A model generated the notes under the pieces. The model was given only the letters and a program-made list of their open reading frames with translations, had not been told where the DNA came from and ran no database searches. Of a DNA stretch of 64,000 nucleotides, positions 49,197 to 57,747 are shown piece by piece. Made by a program: the position numbers and the translations under genes. Position 1 is the first letter of the stretch. The number at the start of each line of letters is the position of its first letter. The stretch is from Rugamonas violacea (lineage in GTDB: Bacteria > Pseudomonadota > Gammaproteobacteria > Burkholderiales > Burkholderiaceae_D): the NCBI RefSeq assembly GCF_016461825.1, contig NZ_JAEMNU010000113.1, positions 164,071-228,070 of the forward strand, in the 5' to 3' direction.

Positions 49197-51374
49197 ATGC
49201 CCCGCTACCGCTACCCGCCGTTTTCAAGCTTCACCCTGACCGGGCTGGCTCTCTGCCTACAGTCCGCCTTGCATGTCCATGCCGCCGAGAGCGAGACGCC
49301 GATCCAGATCGAAGTGCGCGGTTCCGCCACGCAGTACGACGCGCGGCGCGAGGACACCTCGACCCGCATCGTGGTCACCCAAGAGGAAATCCGCAAATAC
49401 GGCGACGGCACCCTGGCCGACGTGCTGAAGCGCCAGCCGGGCATCTCGATCAGCGGTGGCGCGGCCGGCCGTGGCGGTGAAATCCGCATGCGCGGCCTGG
49501 GCGCCGGCTATACCCAGATCCTGCTGAACGGCACGCCGGCGCCGGGCAACTTCACGCTCGACTCGCTGGCGCCCGAACTGGTGGAAAAAATTGAAATCCA
49601 GCGCGCCGCCACGGCCGACTTGAGTGCGCAAGCGATCGCCGGCAGCATCAACATCATCCTCAAGCGCAAAGTGCAGAGTGCGCAACGCGAGCTGAAACTC
49701 CGCGCCGAGCATTCCAACGTATTCTTTTCGCCCGGCGCGACGCTGCAAATGTCCGACAAGGCCGAGCGCATGTCGTACACCGTCGGTGCGGAAGTGCGCA
49801 ATGGCCGCTTCGAACAGGCTTACGAACAGCTTGAGGATGGCTGGGATGGCGCCGGCCGCCAGGTGTTGCAGCGCAAGGTCGCGCGCCAAAACAATGGCAG
49901 CTTCCGCTCACTGTCGCTGACGCCGCGCATCAACTGGACGCTGCGCAACGGCGACACGCTGAGCTGGCAATCGTTCGTCCGCTCGCAGCGTTCGCATAGC
50001 CAGTCCGAGGGCACGTGGAGCGCCACCCCGGCCGAGGCCCTGCCCGCCTATCCCTTCGACCGCAGCCGGCCGGAAGATCAGCGCAGCCAGCTGCGCACCG
50101 ACTTGACCTGGAACCGCACGTTGGAGCAAGGCCAAAAGCTGGAAGCCAAGTTCGGCCTGGACGCCGGCCGCCAACGCAGCCGCGAGCACGATGCCGGCTA
50201 TGGCCAGGCGCGGCAGCCGAGGCTGGACCGCGACGTGCGCAATGCCAACGACGGGCGCGGCGCCACGTCGACCGGCAAATACAGCGAGACCTATGAGAGC
50301 GGGCACCAGTTCAGCGCCGGCTGGGACGTGGCGCAGCAGTCCAGCGAGGTGGCGCGCGATAGCCTGGAAACGCTGGACCCGGGCGCCGCGCCGACGCCGG
50401 AGCAGCGCCGTTACGACGCCACGCTGCGCCGGCTGGCCGTCTACGCGCAAGACGAATGGAGCATCACGCCGCGCTGGTCGACTTACCTGGGCCTGCGCTG
50501 GGAATCGCGGCGCAGCCGCAGCGCCGGCAGCGACTTCGGCGCCATCGGCAACGCCACCAATGTGCTGAGTCCGATCATCCAGAGCTTGTGGAAACTGCCC
50601 GACAGCAAGCAGGATCAGCTCCGCCTGGCGCTGAGCCGAACATACCGTGGCGAAGACCTGGAACGCCTGATGCCGCGTGTGACGCGCTCGCTCAACAATA
50701 GCCAAGTGGCGCCCGACCGCACCGGCAATCCGGCGCTGCAACCGGAGCTGGCATGGGGCATCGACGCCGCGCTGGAACGCTACGGCAGCGACGGCGCCCA
50801 GATGAGTGTTGCCGTGTACGCGCGCCGGATCAGCAATTACATCCACGACGACACCAAGCAGGTGCAGGGACGCTGGCTTGCCCTGCCCGTCAACGATGGT
50901 CGTGCGCAGTCGCGGGGAATCGAATTCGACGCCAAATTCCCGCTGCGCAGCCTGCTGCCGACGGTGGACAAGGTCGATATGCGCTTCAATCTGACGCGCA
51001 ACTGGTCCAGCGTCAGCAATGTGCCGGGGCCGGACAACCGCCTGGCCAGCCAGACCCCGCTGACCGCCAATGCCGGTCTCGATTACCGCTTCAATGCAAG
51101 CGTCAGCGGCGGCGCCAACTTCACTTACCGCAGCGGCGGCCCGCAGCGCCTTTCCGCCAGCACCAGCAGCTATTCCTCCGTCAAGCGCGAGCTGGACATG
51201 TATGCCCTGTGGAAGCTGGCGCCGCGCGCCCAGTTGCGGGTGACGGCGGTCAACCTGCTGGCCGAGCCGGCCACCGAAGTGACACGCTACACGGACTCCG
51301 GCGGCAGCTTGCGCAATACCGCCGTCTACCCATTCAGCGCCATATTGCGGCTGACGCTGGAGCTGCAATTGTGA
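49197..51374 (+). CDS. TonB-dependent outer membrane receptor
   Basis: This 725 aa protein has a signal peptide (cleaved near HVHAA, residue 30) and a short TonB-box-like stretch (PIQIEVRGS). A plug domain follows (TRIVVTQEEIRKYGDGTLAD; IRMRGLGAGYTQILLNG; AGSINIILKR) and then a long beta-barrel ending LRLTLELQL. There is no N-terminal signalling domain, so it is a plain importer and not a sigma-regulating transducer. Such receptors bring ferric siderophores, other metal complexes or glycans into the periplasm using ExbB-ExbD-TonB energy. Its divergent position next to the exporter and NRPS operon, near exbB and exbD, suggests uptake of the cluster's own product in metal-bound form. Substrate identity is inference. 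Confidence 0.92.
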   Translation: MPRYRYPPFSSFTLTGLALCLQSALHVHAAESETPIQIEVRGSATQYDARREDTSTRIVVTQEEIRKYGDGTLADVLKRQPGISISGGAAGRGGEIRMRGLGAGYTQILLNGTPAPGNFTLDSLAPELVEKIEIQRAATADLSAQAIAGSINIILKRKVQSAQRELKLRAEHSNVFFSPGATLQMSDKAERMSYTVGAEVRNGRFEQAYEQLEDGWDGAGRQVLQRKVARQNNGSFRSLSLTPRINWTLRNGDTLSWQSFVRSQRSHSQSEGTWSATPAEALPAYPFDRSRPEDQRSQLRTDLTWNRTLEQGQKLEAKFGLDAGRQRSREHDAGYGQARQPRLDRDVRNANDGRGATSTGKYSETYESGHQFSAGWDVAQQSSEVARDSLETLDPGAAPTPEQRRYDATLRRLAVYAQDEWSITPRWSTYLGLRWESRRSRSAGSDFGAIGNATNVLSPIIQSLWKLPDSKQDQLRLALSRTYRGEDLERLMPRVTRSLNNSQVAPDRTGNPALQPELAWGIDAALERYGSDGAQMSVAVYARRISNYIHDDTKQVQGRWLALPVNDGRAQSRGIEFDAKFPLRSLLPTVDKVDMRFNLTRNWSSVSNVPGPDNRLASQTPLTANAGLDYRFNASVSGGANFTYRSGGPQRLSASTSSYSSVKRELDMYALWKLAPRAQLRVTAVNLLAEPATEVTRYTDSGGSLRNTAVYPFSAILRLTLELQL

Positions 51375-51393
51375 TGCAAGCGCGTCCCGGCCA

Positions 51394-51419
51394 CCGGAGC
51401 TGACCGGGATCCGCTCCGG
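51394..51419. terminator. Possible bidirectional terminator hairpin
   Basis: CCGGAGC at 51394-51400 pairs perfectly with GCTCCGG at 51413-51419, in the 66-bp gap between the convergent receptor and MbtH genes. No T-run follows, so intrinsic termination is uncertain. Confidence 0.35.
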
Positions 51420-51440
51420 CCAACCATCCGGCCGCCGGGT

Positions 51441-51656
51441 TCAAGCGCCCATGGCTTGGCGCAGCGACAGTGGCCGCATGTCGGTCCAGACTTCGTCCAC
51501 ATACGCCATGCACGCCTCTTTCGGGCCGCGCTTGCCGGCCAGGCGCCAGCCTGCCGGCACCGCCTTTTCCGCCGGCCACAACGAGTACTGCTCTTCGTCA
51601 TTGATCAGCACTTCGTACAATGCTTCGACCTCGGTTTGATGTTCAATTTGCGACAT
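51441..51656 (-). CDS. mbtH: MbtH-like protein
   Basis: This 71 aa protein has the family pattern clearly visible: [15 protein letters not shown], and the C-terminal [11 protein letters not shown]. MbtH-like proteins bind adenylation domains in the cytoplasm and are often needed for their solubility and activity. AGGAG lies 5 nt before the ATG at 51656. The frame is open far upstream, but that stretch is antisense-like composition within the peptidase gene. It is the last gene of the exbB/exbD operon, not of the NRPS operon, so it may serve both the large assembly line and the smaller NRPS genes to the right. Confidence 0.95.
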   Translation of the reverse strand: MSQIEHQTEVEALYEVLINDEEQYSLWPAEKAVPAGWRLAGKRGPKEACMAYVDEVWTDMRPLSLRQAMGA

Positions 51657-51772
51657 ATCTGCTCCTGTATTTCTGGCTGCTAGCCAGCGACGCGAAAAAA
51701 CCTGAGGCGCCACGCCTATCGCGGGCGGCGGAAAAAAGTACCTGCCTGCCCGCCCGGCTAGGGCGGTAAGCA

Positions 51773-54097
51773 TCAATCGATGCTGCGCACCCGCACCGCC
51801 ATCATGCGGTCGCTCCAGCCGCCGGGGCGGCTCATGACGCCAACGGGCCGCGTGGCGGCCACGCCGGGCGGCAAGCCGTAGGTGGTATCGGTGACATGGA
51901 CGCTGACCGGATGCGCGCGCCGCGTCAGCAGTTCCACCCGCAGCGGCTGCGCGCCCATGCCGTAGGCGTCCAGACGCCAGTTGTCGCGCGCATCGCTGCT
52001 GTACACGCGCCCATTGACACTGGCCTGCAGCACCCCGTCGCCCTCCAGCTCCACCGCCAGGTGCGGCGCATTGCGCTGCGAATGGACTCGAAGCACGATG
52101 CGCCGGCCCTCGCCGGCGGCGCTCACGCTGTCGATTTCGATGACTGGCTGCGGCAGCCGCAAATCTTCGCCCTTGCCGGCCCACTGTTTCACATCGTAGC
52201 CGGGGTACAGGTCGGGCAGCACATGCTGGCGCGCGCCGGCACCGAGGATGGCGGCGGCCCAAGGATGCATTTCCGCGTCTTCCGAGGTCCAGACCGGACC
52301 AGGCTCGCCGTCCTGCTGCACATAATCGAGGTGCACTGGTCGCGGATTGGCGGCGTCGAAGCCGCCGGCCCTGCCCGCCACACCCAACAGCAGAACGCCG
52401 GCCGCCAGCAGCGCCGCGCCGCACCAGCGTGGCCAAGCCGCCAACGCCGCGCTGCACAGGCCCATGGTCAGCACGATGGGCAGCACGCAGACCGCCAGCA
52501 TGGCCGGCGGCAGTGCCGCGTGAAGCGTGGCGATCAATGGCGTCATCAGCAGAAGCGCCGGCAGCAGTCCGAAAAATTGCAGCGCCGGGCGCGCCGCCGG
52601 CCGCACCGCGCCGCACAGCAACCACGCGACCGACAGCAGCAACGCGGCCAGCGGCCAGGCCAGCACAAAGGTGGCGCCGGGCGCCGCCACGGTGGCCGCC
52701 AGCAGCAACGCGCCCCAAACCAACGCGGCGCCCAGTGTCAGTTCCAACACCCGCAGCCAACGTCCCAACCAGCGCAGCATCAGCATGGCGCCGCCGCACG
52801 CCAGCAGGCAGGCGCTGCCCAGATACCAGTACGAGTCCTTCAGAAATCGCGCCAGTTCGCGCTCCGCTTGCAGCTGGCCGCCGGCCAACCAGGCCAAATG
52901 CACCAGGCCGGCCAACAAGGCCAGCAGCGGCAGCCAGGCCAACGCCGCCAGCAGCGTGCGCCACGGCCGCGCCTCGCCCTTGCGCACGGCGAGCACCAGC
53001 ACCCCGGCCAGCGCGCACAGCACCAGTACCGTGATGGCCGTGGCCCACGCCGCCGGATAGGCCATCAGCCAGCGCCCGGCCAGATCGAAGTAGACGCTGT
53101 CGCCGCCGGCCAGCGCGCTCAGGTCGGCATCGCCGAAATGCCGCGCCAGCGCCAGCAGACTGTCGCCGTGCTGCTGCAAGGCCGCCTGGTCCAGCGCGGA
53201 CGGCGTATCCTGTTCGCTGTGGTAACGGTGGGCGCCTTCGATCGCCGCGAAATTCAGGCCGGCCATGCCGGCCCGGCGGAAGGCGCCCATGTCGGTGGGA
53301 TTGCCGAGGAAGCGGTAAACCTCATACATCAGGGAATTGGCATGGACCCGTTGTAGCGTGCGCAAGCCGCCGATCAGCTGTGCATTGCCGGGGCTGGTTT
53401 CGAACAGCAGCATGGGACCGCCATTGCCGCGGTATTCGAAGTTCAGCGCCAGGCCGACGTCGCGCGCCCACGGGTGGGCTTGCACGAATGCTTCGGCGCC
53501 CAGGGAATTGACTTCCTCGCCGTCGCTGAACAGCACGATGATGTCATTGCGCACGCTGGCGCCGGCGCGCAGTGCGCGCAAGCCTTCGATGATGGCGGCG
53601 ACGGCGGCGCCATCGTCGGCCGCGCCGGGCGACACGGGCACCGTGTCGTAGTGCGCCACCAGCAGCAGCGCCTTGCCGGGCCTGCTGCCGGGCAGACGCG
53701 CCACGATGTTGTGCACCATCCCGGCCGTGTAATGATCGGTGCCGATACTGAAACTGCTTTGCACCTGGGGCGACCAGCCCTGCGCCGCCAACTCGCGCAC
53801 CAGTTGCGCGCGCACCTCGGCATGGGCGCCGCTGCCGGACGGGTGCGGCACGCGGGCTATGCCGGCCAACGTGCGCATGGCGCGTTGGGCCGAAAACACG
53901 CCCGGCGGCGCGTCCACGCCGGCCGGCGCCGCGCGCCAATTGGTCAGCGCCAGGATCAGCGCGATGGCGACGACGGCCATCAACGCAAGGGCCGGCCGGA
54001 ACGGATAGACACTTGCTTCAGCCGCGACACCGCGCTCCGCCGGCCGCGCCCGCATAGACGCCGACGACGACGGCGCTTCCACCACTTGGCTGCTCAA
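51773..54097 (-). CDS. M28-family metallopeptidase with multi-pass membrane region
   Basis: This 774 aa protein has an N-terminal helix (about 36-52) and then an M28 zinc aminopeptidase domain. Candidate metal and catalytic residues are in [24 protein letters not shown] and HRYHSEQD. After residue 350 come about eight hydrophobic helices and a C-terminal soluble domain, a layout like vacuolar membrane proteases. The active domain is probably periplasmic. The start is a TTG at 54097 with GGAGG 4 nt upstream; an internal ATG at 54055 is the alternative. In an operon with exbD, exbB and mbtH, it may trim the peptide or process an envelope partner; the substrate is unknown. Confidence 0.85.
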   Translation of the reverse strand: MSSQVVEAPSSSASMRARPAERGVAAEASVYPFRPALALMAVVAIALILALTNWRAAPAGVDAPPGVFSAQRAMRTLAGIARVPHPSGSGAHAEVRAQLVRELAAQGWSPQVQSSFSIGTDHYTAGMVHNIVARLPGSRPGKALLLVAHYDTVPVSPGAADDGAAVAAIIEGLRALRAGASVRNDIIVLFSDGEEVNSLGAEAFVQAHPWARDVGLALNFEYRGNGGPMLLFETSPGNAQLIGGLRTLQRVHANSLMYEVYRFLGNPTDMGAFRRAGMAGLNFAAIEGAHRYHSEQDTPSALDQAALQQHGDSLLALARHFGDADLSALAGGDSVYFDLAGRWLMAYPAAWATAITVLVLCALAGVLVLAVRKGEARPWRTLLAALAWLPLLALLAGLVHLAWLAGGQLQAERELARFLKDSYWYLGSACLLACGGAMLMLRWLGRWLRVLELTLGAALVWGALLLAATVAAPGATFVLAWPLAALLLSVAWLLCGAVRPAARPALQFFGLLPALLLMTPLIATLHAALPPAMLAVCVLPIVLTMGLCSAALAAWPRWCGAALLAAGVLLLGVAGRAGGFDAANPRPVHLDYVQQDGEPGPVWTSEDAEMHPWAAAILGAGARQHVLPDLYPGYDVKQWAGKGEDLRLPQPVIEIDSVSAAGEGRRIVLRVHSQRNAPHLAVELEGDGVLQASVNGRVYSSDARDNWRLDAYGMGAQPLRVELLTRRAHPVSVHVTDTTYGLPPGVAATRPVGVMSRPGGWSDRMMAVRVRSID

Positions 54098-54167
54098 ATC
54101 GCCTCCATTTTCAGTATCAAGAATCTAAATCGCGCTGCGGCATGGCCGCCACACCGCGCGCGCCAGC

Positions 54168-55409
54168 TCAGCCGGGGGGCCGGTCCGCCGCCAGCAGCAC
54201 GGAATAAAAGGTCAAGCCCACGCTGTTGTACAGTTTTAACAGCACGGTATTGCGGCCCTGCCGCAAATGCACACGGCGCCGGCCCTCACTCAAGTTCATC
54301 CCGGCGATATCGTCCTTCAGGTTCAGGTAAGGCGTGCGGTACCAGCGCTTGTCCTCGTTTCCGCTCTGCCAGACCAGCCGGTCGTTCAGCCACAGCATCG
54401 AATCATCGTCCGCGCCTATCATTAACCACAAGTCCCGTTCGCGCTCCATGTACACCTCGGTGTAGGCGTAATACACGGCGTTTTCCGAACTGTCCGGCGG
54501 CACTCGCGGATAGGCGGGTCCGCTGACGTATTGCCATTGCAGCAGGCGGCCGGCCTGGCCACGGTAGACGCCGTCCAGGTCGACCACTCTCTCGGGCGGA
54601 TAGTCGCGCGCCATGCTGGCCGCACCGGCACCGGCGAAGGGGCCGATCAGATACCAGGCGTCGAGGTAAACGCGGTCGGCATAGGCAGCCCCGGCGCCGG
54701 CCTTGCGGCCATAACCCAGCCGGGCGCTGCCGACATCGAAGCTGGGCGCCAACACGCCGTAGTGGCGCGCGTCGCGGAATTTGGCGCCGCTCACGTCGGC
54801 GGTCCCGCCCGGCGCCGGCGCGGGCGCCGCCTCGGACAAGGCTGCGCCGCCGGCGCCAACCGCGCCGCGCCCCGGCACGCCGGGCAGCGGCACACCGTCG
54901 CGGCGCTGCGCCAGTTGCAGCTGGCGGCGCGCCGCCAACTGCCGCGCGCGTCGTTCGAGCTGCGCCACCGTCTGGGCGACGCCGGCCGGAGGCGCAGACA
55001 CCGGCGCGGCGCGGTCGGTTTCCCGCACCTGCCTTAAGGCTTGCGCCAGCGGGATCGCCAGCAGGCCCGCCAATTCCCGGGCGCGGTCCGCCTGGTCCGC
55101 CTGTTCGATCGCCCGCAACAGCGCCTGGGCCTGCGCCAGCGCATCTTGCGGCTGCGCCGCCGGGGGCGGTACGGCGGCGTTGGCATCGAGGCTGCGCAAC
55201 ACCGCCGCCATCGATTCGACCTGGCGCCGCAGCGTCAGCTGGCCGGCGCGCTGCTCGGTCGCTTGCAGACGCTGCCGCTCGGCCGCTTGCCGGCTGTGGC
55301 CGTCCTGCAGCGGCCCATGCCAATACAAGCCCGCCGCCAGCAGCGCATGGGCGGCCAGTGAATAGGGCAGGTAACGGCGCCAGCCCGCGCCGCCGGCCAG
55401 ATCGCTCAT
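54168..55409 (-). CDS. Membrane-anchored protein of unknown function, partner of ExbB/ExbD
   Basis: This 413 aa protein has a short cytoplasmic start, one hydrophobic helix at about 14-30, and a long Gln/Arg/Ala-rich, likely coiled-coil periplasmic stretch to about residue 190. A C-terminal beta-rich domain follows (DAWYLIGPF; WLMIGADDDSMLWLNDRLVW; GRNTVLLKLYN). That domain is reminiscent of PA14 or carbohydrate-binding modules. The ATG at 55409 overlaps the exbD stop in an ATGA, so the two are translationally coupled. It occupies the place where tonB would be expected, but no TonB C-terminal domain is recognisable. Function is unknown. Confidence 0.65.
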   Translation of the reverse strand: MSDLAGGAGWRRYLPYSLAAHALLAAGLYWHGPLQDGHSRQAAERQRLQATEQRAGQLTLRRQVESMAAVLRSLDANAAVPPPAAQPQDALAQAQALLRAIEQADQADRARELAGLLAIPLAQALRQVRETDRAAPVSAPPAGVAQTVAQLERRARQLAARRQLQLAQRRDGVPLPGVPGRGAVGAGGAALSEAAPAPAPGGTADVSGAKFRDARHYGVLAPSFDVGSARLGYGRKAGAGAAYADRVYLDAWYLIGPFAGAGAASMARDYPPERVVDLDGVYRGQAGRLLQWQYVSGPAYPRVPPDSSENAVYYAYTEVYMERERDLWLMIGADDDSMLWLNDRLVWQSGNEDKRWYRTPYLNLKDDIAGMNLSEGRRRVHLRQGRNTVLLKLYNSVGLTFYSVLLAADRPPG

Positions 55410-55834
55410 GGCGAATCGAGCGTGCGCAAGGCGATGTTGACCAAGCCTTCGAACTGACACAATTCCACCACCCGGACCACATGCTGGTAGGACGCGCGGC
55501 GGTCGCCATCGATGCGCACCCGGCGCGTCGGGCGGGCCGCCGCTTCCGCCCGCAGCAGCTCATGCAGCGCCTGCGCCGAAACCAGCGTTGCCGCCACATA
55601 GACTTTACCGTCGCGCGCCACCGTCAACACCAGCGGCGCGCTGGACTGCTCGCCGGCGTCTAGCGAAAAGTCGGCCGCAGGCAGGACGATCGGCAGCTCC
55701 TTCTGTTTGCGGTGCATCTCCTGTTGCTTGAACGAGGTGGCCACCATGAAAAACATCAGCAGGAAAAAAATGCAATCAATCAGCGCCACCAGGCTGATTT
55801 CCGGCTGCTCTTCGTCCCCCAGGTCAATGCGCAT
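55406..55834 (-). CDS. exbD: ExbD/TolR-family biopolymer transport protein
   Basis: This 142 aa protein has a short N-terminus and then a single helix carrying the key Asp (ISLVALIDCIFFLLMFFMVA). A periplasmic domain follows with the usual late motif (VRIDGDRRASYQHVVRVVE). With ExbB it forms the proton-driven motor that powers TonB-dependent uptake. The start at 55834 overlaps the last codons of exbB by 11 bp; the upstream extension of the frame is antisense-like and not used. The exact subfamily (ExbD or TolR) is inferred from the receptor nearby. Confidence 0.88.
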   Translation of the reverse strand: MRIDLGDEEQPEISLVALIDCIFFLLMFFMVATSFKQQEMHRKQKELPIVLPAADFSLDAGEQSSAPLVLTVARDGKVYVAATLVSAQALHELLRAEAAARPTRRVRIDGDRRASYQHVVRVVELCQFEGLVNIALRTLDSP

Positions 55835-56552
55835 GCGGCACCGCCTGCAACACCATGCCTTGCGCGCCGCCGCGCTCAAACGCCTCGGCCGCCGCCTGCA
55901 GGCGCTGGATGGCCTGTTCCAGCGCCAGTCCCAGTGCGGCGACGCGGTTCTTGAAGTAATGGTGCAGACATAGGGCCGGCAGCGCCAGCGCCAGCCCGGC
56001 CGCCGTGTTTATCAGCGCCTTGGAAATGCCGCCCGCCAGCAACGCGGGATCGCCCATGGCGCCGGAGAATGCGATCACGTGGAACGACTCGATCATCCCG
56101 ATCACCGTTCCCAGCAAGCCAACAATGGGGGCGATGGTGGCCACCGCTCCCAGCAGGTAAGCCTTGTGCTGGTGGGCGCGCAATTCCAGTGATGCCAATG
56201 CGGCCGCGCCCTCGCCCGCCGCAGCCGGCGCCGCGCCACGGCGCGCCAACAGGTAGACGATCATGCGCGCCAGCGTGCTGTCGGCATCGGCCACCCGCGC
56301 CTGCAATTCCTCGAACTGCCCGGCCCGCCACAGCGCCAGCGCCTCCTCCAGCAGGGCGTCCGGTGCGATGCGATTGTTGCGCAAATGCAGCAGCCGCTCT
56401 ATCGCCACCGCCAGCGTCAGCAACGACATCACGCCGATGACGATGATCCCCACGCCGCCGTGGGCCAGTTGGCCGACCATGTCCTGCGCTTGCGCCGACG
56501 TGGCCGCGGCTGCGGTCGCGCTGAGGGTGAAAAACCGCAAGGCAATCTTCAT
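55824..56552 (-). CDS. exbB: ExbB/TolQ-family proton channel protein
   Basis: This 242 aa protein has a cleavable-looking N-terminal signal (ending TSAQAQ), a first membrane helix (about 35-55) and a cytoplasmic loop. The conserved second and third helices carry TIAPIVGLLGTVIGMIESF and ALINTAAGLALALPAL. It forms the channel part of the ExbB-ExbD motor in the inner membrane. An internal ATG at 56552 with GGAA upstream is chosen over the longer frame. It is the first gene of the exbB-exbD-unknown-M28-mbtH operon, divergent from the NRPS-D group across a 198-bp gap. Confidence 0.88.
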   Translation of the reverse strand: MKIALRFFTLSATAAAATSAQAQDMVGQLAHGGVGIIVIGVMSLLTLAVAIERLLHLRNNRIAPDALLEEALALWRAGQFEELQARVADADSTLARMIVYLLARRGAAPAAAGEGAAALASLELRAHQHKAYLLGAVATIAPIVGLLGTVIGMIESFHVIAFSGAMGDPALLAGGISKALINTAAGLALALPALCLHHYFKNRVAALGLALEQAIQRLQAAAEAFERGGAQGMVLQAVPHAH

Positions 56553-56653
56553 CGGGCGTTCCAATATACACAAGGTTGCGAAATTTTCAATCCGGTTAGC
56601 CTAACAGATTCCGCCAGGCATGACACGGCGCCCCATCGCTTTTTTTTGCAATA

Positions 56654-56681
56654 TTGACAAAATAAATAGTCAAGGTACACT
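56654..56681 (+). promoter_or_regulatory. Sigma70-type promoter candidate
   Basis: TTGACA at 56654-56659, a 16-bp spacer and TACACT at 56676-56681, 70 bp before the ATG of the plus-strand unit. A TTGAC...GTCAA dyad (56654-56673) overlaps the -35 and spacer and could be an operator. Confidence 0.5.
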
Positions 56682-56750
56682 CGCGATTTTCCGGTCCCGG
56701 CGCCGGTGCCAATCTGCCGCACGGTTCCACCATAACGACAAGGCCGGCCA

Positions 56751-57728
56751 ATGAGACTGCCAGTAGCGCAACCCTGCGTCATCTCGTATCTGCACCATGC
56801 GAATTACCTGGCGGTCGCGGAAACCGACCCGCGCTGCCGCGACCACCTGGTCAATTATTTTTATCAGTTGCATACGCGCCACAATAACGCGCCCGGCGTC
56901 GGGCCGGAACAGCTGGTCGATTTCCACAGCCCGGACGGCATGTATCCACGCTATCCCTTCGTCTCCAATGCCTACCTGGGGGCGCCCCTGCTGCAGCGCT
57001 TGGGCGGCGGCATCGTCGAACAGGCTTGCGCCATATTGGACAACGGCGCCTATATCGAGGCCACCCTCGATGAATTTTTTCTGCGCGAAAAAAACGCTTA
57101 CCAGAGCCAGTACTATCCCCATCCGAATCTGCTGTTCGGCTATTCGGCGGAGTCCCGGGTGTTCCATGCGCTGGGTTTTAACCGCGCCATGGCCTACACC
57201 GAATATGCCATCGGCTACGACGAAATGCGCCAGGCGTGGAACCAGCGCATGGGGCTGTCGATCCTGAGCCTGGCGCCGACCGGCGACTACCTGAACACCC
57301 AGCCGTTCAATCCGGCGCTGGTAAGGACCTGCCTGCAAGACTTCCTGGCCGCGCGCAACAGCTTCCTCAGTTACGACCCGCCCGGTAGCGTCTTCGGTCG
57401 CGCCACCTATGCCGAGGCGGTGGCCATGGTGGAGCGCAAGAATGGCGCGGCCATCGATATCCGCCCGTGGTGCGTGTTTCACGAACACAAGCGCCGCCTG
57501 CTGGCGCTGCATGAGTTCCTCTGCGACGGGCGAGAACGCCAGCCCGCCGCTGGCACGGCAGCGCTTCTGCTGCAGCTGGTCGGCCATTTCCATCAGCTGC
57601 GCAATCACTTGCTGGAAGCCTGCTGGAGCGGCGCGCAGGTCAAGCGCGCCGCGCTGGAAAAAAATGTCGGACGCATCGAAGCGATCGAAGAAGAAGCGAT
57701 CGGCGCGCTGATTGCCGCGCTGGACTGA
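56751..57728 (+). CDS. Protein of unknown function in NRPS context
   Basis: This 325 aa cytoplasmic protein has no signal peptide or membrane helix. I do not recognise the family with confidence. The stretch VEQACAILDNGAYIEATLDE followed by FFL, and then HPNLLFGYS, loosely recalls papain-fold proteins of the BtrH type, but no clear Cys-His pair can be assigned. AAGG lies 7 nt before the ATG. It is first in a plus-strand unit, 19 bp before the small NRPS gene, so a role in loading, modifying or transferring that protein's substrate is plausible. Confidence 0.7.
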   Translation: MRLPVAQPCVISYLHHANYLAVAETDPRCRDHLVNYFYQLHTRHNNAPGVGPEQLVDFHSPDGMYPRYPFVSNAYLGAPLLQRLGGGIVEQACAILDNGAYIEATLDEFFLREKNAYQSQYYPHPNLLFGYSAESRVFHALGFNRAMAYTEYAIGYDEMRQAWNQRMGLSILSLAPTGDYLNTQPFNPALVRTCLQDFLAARNSFLSYDPPGSVFGRATYAEAVAMVERKNGAAIDIRPWCVFHEHKRRLLALHEFLCDGRERQPAAGTAALLLQLVGHFHQLRNHLLEACWSGAQVKRAALEKNVGRIEAIEEEAIGALIAALD

Positions 57729-57747
57729 ACCCTGCCACAGGATCCCG

